Shown in pieces: positions 1 through 6,441 of a stretch of DNA of 9,716 bases. The notes below the pieces were generated by a model. That model searched no databases. It was given only the letters and a program-made list of their open reading frames with translations, and was not told the DNA's origin. Positions within the stretch are counted from its first letter, which is position 1; every line of letters starts with the position of its first letter. Source of the DNA: Bdellovibrionales bacterium (GTDB taxonomy: Bacteria; Myxococcota; XYA12-FULL-58-9; SYDY01); the NCBI GenBank assembly GCA_005801425.1, contig SYDY01000059.1, positions 1 through 9,716 of the forward strand. The letters are read 5' to 3'. Position numbers and translations under genes: made by a program.

Positions 1-31
1 CGCATCGCCGGGTGGGGGGCTCGGAGATACG

Positions 32-745
32 CTAAACCGCAATCCCCAACGCTTCCAATTCCCGCACAATGATCGGCTCCCAACCACGATTGGCGGCGGG
101 GCTTGCGGGGCTTGGATGGGTGATGCGGCCGATATTGGGCACCATGTTGCCAAGAGCCAAACGCGCCCGTTTTTCAGCAAAGGCCCCCACACCGATGACC
201 CATTCAGGTTTGATATAAGCAATCAGTTCGCGCAAGGCTTCGTCGCACAATGCTTCAAGCGATGCCCGTTCATGGGCCGGAAGCTTGTCGGGTGTGATGT
301 TTTTTCCACCTTCTTCCATGAATACCAACGGACAATAATTGGCCACGAAAAATTGTTTAAAAAAACGCTCCGGCGTTTCAAATCGATTTTTTGCAAATCC
401 CCAAAGACGTTTGCCACTGACTTCACTGCGTGGGCACGCAAAGCCTTCAATGGGTCGTTTGGGATGTTCGTGGGCAGGTTTGTCGATGTTGGTCGTAATG
501 CCCATCCAATCGCGCACCATGGATATTTCACCAAACGGCACCCCGGTTTGGGTCATTCCAAAGGGGCCTGGATTCATGCCAAGCATCACCACGGGCACAC
601 CGGGTTTGGCATACCGCGCAAGATACATTTCGTGGGCAGCGCGTGCGTATGCCAGGGGATTGTACACGTAGGCTACAGGATCTTGGAACGTGAGCTTTTC
701 GAGGAGATCGGAGAGGTGCCTGCTACTTGCCATGGGATCGCGCAT
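32..745 (-). CDS. smug1: SMUG1-family uracil-DNA glycosylase
   Basis: The 237-residue product is predicted to remove uracil, and probably oxidised or deaminated bases, from DNA as the first step of cytosolic base excision repair. It resembles vertebrate SMUG1 closely, as I recall that sequence. Motif 1 is GMNPGPFGMTQTGVPFG at residues 56-72, with Asn58 as the water-activating residue. It is followed by the SMVRDW and EHPKRP stretches and SEVSG-LWGF (108-117). FVANYCPL (133-140) carries the uracil-binding Asn136. Motif 2 is HPSP at 210-213 with His210, followed by a NRGWE segment (219-223). Length matches the family. The start at 745 has no Shine-Dalgarno sequence; Met5 (733) is an alternative start. 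The gene is divergent from the 852-2078 gene. All catalytic positions I can check are present, so activity is likely. The family is patchy in bacteria, which fits horizontal acquisition, but nothing here proves that. Confidence 0.93.
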   Translation of the reverse strand: MRDPMASSRHLSDLLEKLTFQDPVAYVYNPLAYARAAHEMYLARYAKPGVPVVMLGMNPGPFGMTQTGVPFGEISMVRDWMGITTNIDKPAHEHPKRPIEGFACPRSEVSGKRLWGFAKNRFETPERFFKQFFVANYCPLVFMEEGGKNITPDKLPAHERASLEALCDEALRELIAYIKPEWVIGVGAFAEKRARLALGNMVPNIGRITHPSPASPAANRGWEPIIVRELEALGIAV

Positions 746-750
746 GGCTT

Positions 751-780
751 GCTATACAAAATAAGCTGCGTGCGTGTCAG
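751..780 (-). promoter_or_regulatory. possible sigma70 promoter for the SMUG1 gene
   Basis: On the minus strand CTGACA (775-780) is separated by 18 bp from TATAGC (751-756). The -10-like hexamer ends five bases before the ATG at 745, so a transcript from it would begin at or just before the start codon and be leaderless, or would have a leader of about 12 nt if Met5 (733) is the true start. Both hexamers are imperfect, and short matches of this kind occur by chance. Confidence 0.3.
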
Positions 781-840
781 ATCTGATGCACTTTTTTTGT
801 TCATCCCATGGCCCCGCTTACACTGGGCTCAGGTTTTTAT

Positions 841-850
841 GAGGGGGTGG
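841..850 (+). promoter_or_regulatory. ribosome binding site deciding the GTG start at 852
   Basis: A purine block GAGGGGGTGG lies directly before the GTG at 852. It is the only convincing Shine-Dalgarno-like sequence near the 5' end of this frame. The next in-frame Met codon would be at residue 95. An ATG at 839 is in a different frame. Confidence 0.6.
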
Positions 851-851
851 T

Positions 852-2078
852 GTGGATCCAAGCAAAGCTGGTGGTGGTGGTTCAGTTATTCATGCTCATC
901 AAGCAACAGAAGCTGCAGCCCCCCAAGTGCTAAAAAGCGCTTTAAAGCCACATACCCTCCTCCCTAAGGACACCGTTGGGCCTCCTGTGGTGTCTGCTTC
1001 TGGGCCGTCTAGGGCATTTAGTGTACTACCAGCGAATCCAAAAGATGTCGCAGGGAGTCAGTCAAGAGTCGATCAGAAGGCTATAGCGTCATTATCAGAG
1101 GGTATAGATACGTTATCGCAGCAGGGGATTATCATGCACCGCGATCTCCCTACAATAAAAGATCTGATAGATTTATGTCAGGCGCATGTGAAGACGGCAG
1201 GTCAACCACCCGGTGTTTCACGTGACGTGGTCATTACTTTGCGCAGGTGTGCTGAGGAACTGAACTACCTACTGCATCCAGAGCTCGCAAAGCGACACGA
1301 AATATCGATTGAACAGCCATCCTTCCTCGAGATCGAGCAGAAGGCCAGGACAGATCTGGAGCCGGCCCTACGGCAGCTTTTATATACCGCCAGTACGCTG
1401 CGGCATGACATGGCCGTGCGGGAGAATCTCCTCCCACCCACGTACCCGGAACCTAGCGCTACAAGCGAACGGAAAGCCGACGCCAGAAGAGTACAATGGG
1501 GAGAGCTCCCCCCATCGCATAAGGACAACGCAGCAGCGGTGCGACCAAAAGCACCAGCCGCCACACCGGCGAGTGCAGCACCTCAGACTCCAATAACGCT
1601 TATCGATGCATCAAAGCCCTACCTGCTCGGTGATTGTTACCGCATACAGGTGAAGGTGCAGTTGGACAAAGGCGACCCCGTTTCCATGTGCATTGAGTTA
1701 CCAACGGAATTTGACCCATTATCGGGGACCGGTGCCGATCTCGTGCATGGGATTTGGGATAGACTAAAGCAATTGCCCGAGATGAAAGAGGCTCTAAAAC
1801 AGAAGTTGGCTCCGGATCAGCAAATTGTTATTTCGGACGTAACCGAACCAGAGCCGATGATTGGGCGTGAGGATGAGCGGTTTCCTGATGCTCTTCAAAA
1901 CATGATTGAGGAAAGAGGATACACGGTCGTTGAGGGAGCAGCTCAAAAGCCGGGCAGCATATCATTTAGCGCTGAGACAGGTTACACGGTGTTGCCACTG
2001 GAGCCTCCGGGCAGTGTACATCACTTTGATACCCAGGCAAAACTCATTGCATGGCTGTTGGCAATTCCTGTGGCATGA
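852..2078 (+). CDS. hypothetical protein, disordered N-terminus and two predicted domains
   Basis: I do not recognise this 408-residue protein. It has no signal peptide or membrane segment, so it is probably cytosolic or exported by a non-Sec route. Residues 1-70 are rich in Gly, Pro, Ala and Ser and look disordered. Residues 73-193 look helical, with charged amphipathic stretches around 75-140 and 157-192. Residues 194-249 form a second Pro/Ala-rich linker. Residues 250-408 look like a mixed alpha/beta domain beginning near PYLLGDCYRIQV, with an acidic loop TEPEPMIGREDE (331-342) and an aromatic/aliphatic tail. It starts with GTG behind a purine-rich ribosome site. Its last 35 bases overlap the end of the convergent 2044-3213 gene. 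The disordered-N-terminus plan resembles the 5309-6430 product, but I see no sequence similarity. Frame length and ribosome site support a real gene; function is unknown. Confidence 0.72.
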   Translation: MDPSKAGGGGSVIHAHQATEAAAPQVLKSALKPHTLLPKDTVGPPVVSASGPSRAFSVLPANPKDVAGSQSRVDQKAIASLSEGIDTLSQQGIIMHRDLPTIKDLIDLCQAHVKTAGQPPGVSRDVVITLRRCAEELNYLLHPELAKRHEISIEQPSFLEIEQKARTDLEPALRQLLYTASTLRHDMAVRENLLPPTYPEPSATSERKADARRVQWGELPPSHKDNAAAVRPKAPAATPASAAPQTPITLIDASKPYLLGDCYRIQVKVQLDKGDPVSMCIELPTEFDPLSGTGADLVHGIWDRLKQLPEMKEALKQKLAPDQQIVISDVTEPEPMIGREDERFPDALQNMIEERGYTVVEGAAQKPGSISFSAETGYTVLPLEPPGSVHHFDTQAKLIAWLLAIPVA

Positions 2079-3213
2079 TCATGCCCATGGTATTTTTAAG
2101 CTCCCCGCGCTCTACGTCAGACAGAAAATCAAGCATTGCCATCACCGTGGGGCTTTCCATGGAAAATTCGTTATGGGGATGTGTTTTGGATAATTGCGAC
2201 AACGCAAACACATCTTTGGCGAGGCTGCCTAACGTCGCAATATCCATCGTCGATGCATCACGTGTCGCTTGGTGAAGCGCACCTACGTTGTTCCATACAC
2301 GTTCGTAGGCATGTGCAAACTCTGTGGCCTCATGTTTGGGCTTCAACACCGTCAACGCCCGCATGGCCCAGCGCGATACAGCGCATACGGTGCCAAGTTG
2401 CCAAACCCCTTGGGCATCGGCAGTCCCAAGGGCATGGGCTGCCTGAATATTTTTTGCAACATCGATGGGCTCGATCAGGGACAATAGGCGAAACCAAAAT
2501 CCAAAGGCTTTGCTGTCGTCAGCCACCAAATGCAAACCTGAAATATTGCGTTTCACATAACATTCGGTGGGGACAGGGCATGCCTCGGTGCCATACCAAA
2601 TACTAGGAAGGTCTGAGGATTGGAGTCTGTTATCATAGCGTAGGACATGGCGATGAACATCGAGAAAATCGCATACCCAGCCGCGCTGCAAGGCGATGCT
2701 GTGATCATGGGGAACATCCATCTGTGTCCAAACGCATGTTTGGATCCCGCCACTTAAGCGATCGCACACCGCGCTAAAAAGGCTTACCCACCACGATGCA
2801 AGATGATCCAAATCGGCTTCACGGGGATCGCCACGTGGCACGTTTTGCGCTTCAGAGGCGGCTGTTATCGCTTGTTGGGCAATTTGGATTGTACTAGCGG
2901 CACTTCCTGTCGACGCGCTTTGCAATACTTTGATGAGACGCGGCAGTGCTTTATCGGCGCGCAAAAGGGTGGCGACCAGGCCATGGGCGTGGGTGTATGC
3001 AGCGTCTGACGTATCGAGTCCAGGAGGAACTGGGGGGTAGGACAATTGCCCACGCACCAAATCATGACACACAGGGGTGTAAAAGCAGTGGATCCCTGTA
3101 CGGAAGTAATAATCAATATACGCAACTGGGATGATTGGCTTTTCCGAAGCCCCATCGTATGTCAATGTGCAATATTGTTGAACAGAGATACGGGTGACGG
3201 ACATCGGGCCCAT
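2044..3213 (-). CDS. hypothetical protein, mostly helical
   Basis: I do not recognise this protein of about 389 residues. It begins MGPMSVTRISVQQYC. The frame opens further upstream with a TTG at 3282, which would add a 23-residue Ile/Leu/Ser-rich extension; I prefer the ATG at 3213 or 3204 because neither the TTG nor the extension looks natural. No start has a clear Shine-Dalgarno sequence. The N-terminal third contains an aromatic and Cys-containing stretch (VAYIDYYFRTGIHCFYTPVC). The middle and C-terminal parts look helical, with Trp, His and Cys scattered through them, and the tail is Met-rich. There is no signal peptide or obvious membrane helix. It lies downstream of, and on the same strand as, the NlpC/P60-like gene 3304-4038 and could be co-transcribed with it. 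It converges on 852-2078 with a 35-base overlap. Confidence 0.68.
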   Translation of the reverse strand: MGPMSVTRISVQQYCTLTYDGASEKPIIPVAYIDYYFRTGIHCFYTPVCHDLVRGQLSYPPVPPGLDTSDAAYTHAHGLVATLLRADKALPRLIKVLQSASTGSAASTIQIAQQAITAASEAQNVPRGDPREADLDHLASWWVSLFSAVCDRLSGGIQTCVWTQMDVPHDHSIALQRGWVCDFLDVHRHVLRYDNRLQSSDLPSIWYGTEACPVPTECYVKRNISGLHLVADDSKAFGFWFRLLSLIEPIDVAKNIQAAHALGTADAQGVWQLGTVCAVSRWAMRALTVLKPKHEATEFAHAYERVWNNVGALHQATRDASTMDIATLGSLAKDVFALSQLSKTHPHNEFSMESPTVMAMLDFLSDVERGELKNTMGMIMPQELPTAMQ

Positions 3214-3303
3214 TATCGATTCATAATATCTAATGTTGCGAGATAGAGATGATAGGATAAATATCCATAGATGAATGGGCAACTGAGGTGGGACAGTGGT
3301 GTT

Positions 3304-4038
3304 TTATCCCCCGGCACTATCTTTAACATACTCTTCATAAGGTATGGCTTTTATCTGTTGGGTCGCCGGATCTTTTTCGTAGAAGTAAAGTTGTTCCCGT
3401 GGCACATGGCGTATCCAACATGGTACGTCATCACTTACAATCTTTCCAACATCGTAAATATCCATCATTTGTTCCATCGTCGTAACGATAACAGGTCCCA
3501 TACCCAATTTACTTAGAAAGTGAATGGAGTTGTCGGCGAGACGTACAGCAATCATTTCATGCTCGACGTCATCCTCTTTGCTGCGAAAACTCACCAAATC
3601 ACCTGACCGAACTGACGCTTGCGCATAGGCATGCCACTGCGCGAGAGGGGATGCTGAGTTTTCAATCTGAATATCTTTCATATGCGTCGCAGGTTTTTCC
3701 ATGCCATCATGACTGTGGATCATCCTATGTGCAGCGTCGTAAAGCGCAGTCCTGTTTGCATCATGTTCTGCAGGAATGCCTTCATGTTGTTTTGCGATGA
3801 CTGCTGCGGCAAACTCATTGCAATCAATGCCTCCGTCATACAAATTGCGTAAATACCAATTGGTGCTGTTGGGATTGGCGAGAATAAATGCACCCTTGTC
3901 ACATGCATCTTGTGTGGCGCTCATGTAGTCGGCGTTTGGGCAAAATGGTGCATCTGCTTTGGGAGGGTACGCGGTTGGAGGCGTCCAAGTAAACTCGGGC
4001 ATCATACGAAACACAGCCTCATGCAGGTCTTCTGGCAT
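3304..4038 (-). CDS. NlpC/P60-like cysteine-hydrolase or transferase-fold protein
   Basis: This 244-residue product carries a pattern like the NlpC/P60 papain-like fold. DCNEFAAAVI (72-81) has candidate nucleophile Cys73, compare DCSG-F. GDLVSF (146-151) matches the GDLVFF strand. HEMIAV (160-165) offers His160, compare HVGIY. SIHFLSKLGMGPV (171-183) offers His173. The Cys/His/His spacing, with 13 residues between the two His, is close to that of peptidoglycan endopeptidases such as E. coli Spr (as I recall it). Bacillus Tgl has the same core, so it may be a distant relative of the two Tgl-like genes at 5309-7248. There is no signal peptide, which argues against action on the cell's own murein. 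The ATG at 4038 has no Shine-Dalgarno sequence and lies in the same frame as 4054-4350, so this may be the C-terminal part of an interrupted gene. The family call is mine from motifs only. Confidence 0.62.
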   Translation of the reverse strand: MPEDLHEAVFRMMPEFTWTPPTAYPPKADAPFCPNADYMSATQDACDKGAFILANPNSTNWYLRNLYDGGIDCNEFAAAVIAKQHEGIPAEHDANRTALYDAAHRMIHSHDGMEKPATHMKDIQIENSASPLAQWHAYAQASVRSGDLVSFRSKEDDVEHEMIAVRLADNSIHFLSKLGMGPVIVTTMEQMMDIYDVGKIVSDDVPCWIRHVPREQLYFYEKDPATQQIKAIPYEEYVKDSAGG

Positions 4039-4053
4039 TGGTCTGGATGCTAT

Positions 4054-4350
4054 TTATGTTGCAATAATTTCCCAATGTTTTGCCACTTTCGGTGGCATTT
4101 CTTTTCTTTGAGATGCGGGAACACCCATCGATGGTGTTTTCTCTGGGATAGGTGGAGAATCAAGCGGAGATAGGGTGCTATCAGTTACCTTGGTGGATAC
4201 TGTGTGGAATGTTTCCTCAGCAGGAACCCCATCGCTGGATCCCATTGTTTTGGCTTTGATCTGAGTTTTAGGGATATCCGAAGGTATTGCCTCTTTGGTT
4301 GGCAATGATTGTATCGGCTTGACCATGCGGCTGATTATGTCCAGAGGCAT
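4054..4350 (-). CDS. Pro/Ser/Thr-rich reading frame, probable N-terminal part of the 3304-4038 gene
   Basis: This frame of 98 residues from the ATG at 4350 (or 102 from a TTG at 4362) is rich in Pro, Ser, Thr and Lys with almost no hydrophobic core, so it looks disordered. It ends with TAA at 4054-4056. The next frame, 3304-4038, is in the same phase, with only five codons between the stop and its ATG. In the neighbouring 5309-6430 gene a similar Pro/Ser/Thr-rich segment is fused to the catalytic domain. The simplest reading is therefore one gene of about 350 codons interrupted by a nonsense codon. It could instead be a separate small gene. It is divergent from miaA with 78 bp between the start codons. 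I see no ribosome site for either start. Confidence 0.45.
   Translation of the reverse strand: MPLDIISRMVKPIQSLPTKEAIPSDIPKTQIKAKTMGSSDGVPAEETFHTVSTKVTDSTLSPLDSPPIPEKTPSMGVPASQRKEMPPKVAKHWEIIAT
4081..4097. other. short perfect hairpin inside the 4054-4350 frame
   Basis: TGCCAC (4081-4086) pairs with GTGGCA (4092-4097) around a five-base loop. On the plus strand a T-rich run follows (4098-4109), which gives a weak terminator look, but no plus-strand gene ends here. On the minus strand the hairpin lies about 24 bases before the in-frame TAA. It may be only a feature of the coding sequence. Confidence 0.25.
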
Positions 4351-4428
4351 GTTGCTGCACAAATTATGCGTGGGCCTTCTCGGCCTTCTGCCCCTGTCAA
4401 AATTCAGCGTATGTGTTAAGCAAAGAGG

Positions 4429-5358
4429 ATGGGTTCACCCATCCCAACCATCGCCCTCGTTGGCGCCACCGCCACAGGAAAAAGTGCGCTTGCCATGGCG
4501 TTGGCAGAGCGTTTGCAGGGCGAGATCGTCAATTGCGATTCACTGCAGGTGGTGCGTGGTTTTGATATTGGAACGGCCAAAGCAAGCATTGAAGAGCAAC
4601 GAAAAATCCCCCATCATCTGCTTGATGTCACCGAGGCCCATGCACCGCTGGATGCGTCGGTGTTTGCTGACATGGCACGCAAAATCATTACAGATATTCA
4701 GGCACGTGGTCGTGTGGCGATTGTGTGTGGAGGAACGGGACTTTATTTTCGTGCGTTGCGATGGGGGTTGATTGATGCGCCCGCAGCCGATCCCAATTTA
4801 CGAGAACATCTTGAAAAACAAGAAAAAGCGGGTCCAGGATTTTTGATGCGTCGTTTGCATGCGCTTGATCCCGAAGGGGCTGCAACCATCGATCATCACA
4901 ATCTTGTGCGTGTTTTGCGTGCTGTTGAGTTGTGTGAACTCACAGGAAAACCGGCAAGCAGTCTTCGTCATGAACATGGTTTTTCGCATGAGAAAATCCC
5001 CATGCATGCCCTATGGCTTCGTCGTCCTCGGGATGTTTTGCATGCGGCCATCGCGCAGCGCACCAAGCATATGCTTGAAAGTGGATTGATTGATGAAGTG
5101 CGAGGACTTCTTGCAAACGGTGTTGATCCTGCATGCCGCGCCATGCAATCGGTGGGGTACCGTGAAGTGCTGCAATTTCTTGCAGGCGAAATCTCAAAAG
5201 ATGATCTTGAACACACCATTACCGTGCGAACACGCCGTTATGCACGCCGTCAAGAAACCTGGTTTCGTGCGGAAAAAATGATGCGGTCGATAGAAGTGAC
5301 CAATGAAACTATTCCGATGCTTGCGGATCGTGCACAGGTGGAGTTATCGCACGCATGA
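4429..5358 (+). CDS. miaA: tRNA dimethylallyltransferase MiaA
   Basis: MiaA transfers a dimethylallyl group from DMAPP to N6 of A37 in tRNAs that read codons starting with U. The 309-residue product has the Walker A loop GATATGKS (12-19). NCDSLQVVRGFDIGTAKA (35-52) contains the catalytic-base Asp37; the usual Tyr of this motif is Val42 here. IPHHLLDV (60-67) and GGTGLYFRAL (101-110) follow, then QSVGYREVL in the second half and ARRQETWFR (272-280) near the end. Length is normal for the family. The ATG at 4429 directly abuts an AAAGAGG sequence, which is too close for a good Shine-Dalgarno; an upstream ATG at 4411 runs into a stop at once, so 4429 is the best start. The 3' end overlaps the convergent 5309-6430 gene by 50 bases. 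It stands alone here, without its common partners mutL or hfq. Confidence 0.96.
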   Translation: MGSPIPTIALVGATATGKSALAMALAERLQGEIVNCDSLQVVRGFDIGTAKASIEEQRKIPHHLLDVTEAHAPLDASVFADMARKIITDIQARGRVAIVCGGTGLYFRALRWGLIDAPAADPNLREHLEKQEKAGPGFLMRRLHALDPEGAATIDHHNLVRVLRAVELCELTGKPASSLRHEHGFSHEKIPMHALWLRRPRDVLHAAIAQRTKHMLESGLIDEVRGLLANGVDPACRAMQSVGYREVLQFLAGEISKDDLEHTITVRTRRYARRQETWFRAEKMMRSIEVTNETIPMLADRAQVELSHA

Positions 5359-6430
5359 GTGCTTCCGCGCTAACGCGTACGACATAGATGTGATTGCCGG
5401 CCGCCGTTTCGCTCGTAAATCCAGGAATATGGAGTTTCGAAATTGCATCCGGATCTAGCTTTCCCTCCATTGCGACTTGGTTGACATCTTGAAAATGTTC
5501 CGGGACGTCGGCCAATGCGAGGCGATGTGTTCCAAAGCCCCTCACAAAGCCTCTGTCCACAACAACAAAATATTCACCGGTCCACAAGCCACCTTTGACG
5601 TGCGTTCCATATTCATCTGCATTTTTTGCATATGCGACATCCCCGATTTGAAATTCGTCGGTAGACGGGACTTCATGAAACTGGAGAAATTTTCCGGGCT
5701 CAAGCGACGATCTTTTTCCACCCATATGGGTCCAGCCAAGGAGTTGGATTGTGCTAAGAAAGAGGTCTCCTTCTTTCATATAGAGACGATCGAAATTTTC
5801 GGGGCCAATGGCGCACATGACACCCAAAAGAATGCATGACTTCGCACCTGTTTGGCAGTCCAAAGTGGACACAGCTTCATCGGGGGCACTTCCAAGGGTT
5901 TTGCCTTTTGTGAATATATTGGAAATCGCTTCGCTGGGGGTTGTGCTTGGCGGTGGCACCGCTCTGGTGCCTTGTGGTTGCCAGTCGAGGGGCTTGATTT
6001 TATCTTTTGGAGTGGCTGGATAATACGCAACACCGCCATTGAGTATTTCCATCGCTTTCGCGGTTGCGTGGGTGACCACATGCTGGAGTCTTTGGACTTC
6101 GTCTGTAGGGTCGCCTCTGTACGGAGGAATGGATTGATTGATGATTTCCACGACATCATTCGGTGTTGATCTTAATTGGATCATACGTGCCGTTGTCGAC
6201 CTGAGCGATGGTGGTGTTGTGGGAGCCGAAGGGTGACTGGCCTCCGATGATTGCAGCAAAGAAGGTGCTATGGGTGCGGGACGATTGGGTGGCGGGGGGA
6301 TTTGTTTAGGGCGTGTTGTCGTTGCCGAAGATGGATCATCAGCAGCAACTGCGTGGAGATCAGTGATTTCAGCTGATTGCGAACGGTCCACAACCGGCAC
6401 GGGCGACCCTGTTCTGTGAACATCTGACAT
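5309..6430 (-). CDS. Tgl-like transglutaminase-fold protein with disordered N-terminus; His position is Arg
   Basis: The 373-residue product has two parts. Residues 1-85 are Pro/Ser/Thr/Ala-rich, with a PPPP run at 45-48, and look disordered. Residues 86-363 align by eye with the neighbour 6442-7248 and with Bacillus Tgl, the protein-glutamine gamma-glutamyltransferase: PSEAISNIF (165-173), DCQTG with candidate nucleophile Cys192, AIGPENFDRL (207-216), GDVAYAKN (263-270), WTGE with Glu286, and a RGFG segment (297-300). In Bacillus Tgl the catalytic Cys, Glu and His sit in FEC, GEN and HG-G. Here Cys and Glu are kept, but the His position is Arg297 (codon at 5540-5542), so activity may be changed or lost. 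It lies 11 bases downstream of its paralogue, so the two are probably one operon. No signal peptide is present. The 3' end overlaps miaA by 50 bases. Confidence 0.72.
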   Translation of the reverse strand: MSDVHRTGSPVPVVDRSQSAEITDLHAVAADDPSSATTTRPKQIPPPPNRPAPIAPSLLQSSEASHPSAPTTPPSLRSTTARMIQLRSTPNDVVEIINQSIPPYRGDPTDEVQRLQHVVTHATAKAMEILNGGVAYYPATPKDKIKPLDWQPQGTRAVPPPSTTPSEAISNIFTKGKTLGSAPDEAVSTLDCQTGAKSCILLGVMCAIGPENFDRLYMKEGDLFLSTIQLLGWTHMGGKRSSLEPGKFLQFHEVPSTDEFQIGDVAYAKNADEYGTHVKGGLWTGEYFVVVDRGFVRGFGTHRLALADVPEHFQDVNQVAMEGKLDPDAISKLHIPGFTSETAAGNHIYVVRVSAEALMRAITPPVHDPQASE

Positions 6431-6441
6431 GATCTATTGTC

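Noticed and set aside
116-967. 283-codon open frame on the plus strand opposite SMUG1
   Set aside because: It is the antisense shadow of a strongly recognised gene, rich in His, Phe and Lys without domain logic, and runs into the start of the 852-2078 gene.
2136-2606. 156-codon plus-strand frame within 2044-3213
   Set aside because: Antisense to a much longer frame, with irregular composition and no ribosome site.
3214-3282. N-terminal extension of the 2044 gene from a TTG
   Set aside because: Rare start codon, no ribosome site, and two in-frame ATGs follow shortly at 3213 and 3204.
4371-4390. Tandem GGCCTTCT (4373-4380, 4382-4389) before miaA, considered as operator or terminator
   Set aside because: Only two short direct copies with no dyad symmetry and no link to a known regulator; chance is as likely.
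5776-6159. 127-codon minus-strand frame overlapping the 5309-6430 gene
   Set aside because: Same strand but different phase from a frame that has homologous motifs in its paralogue; it is a shadow.
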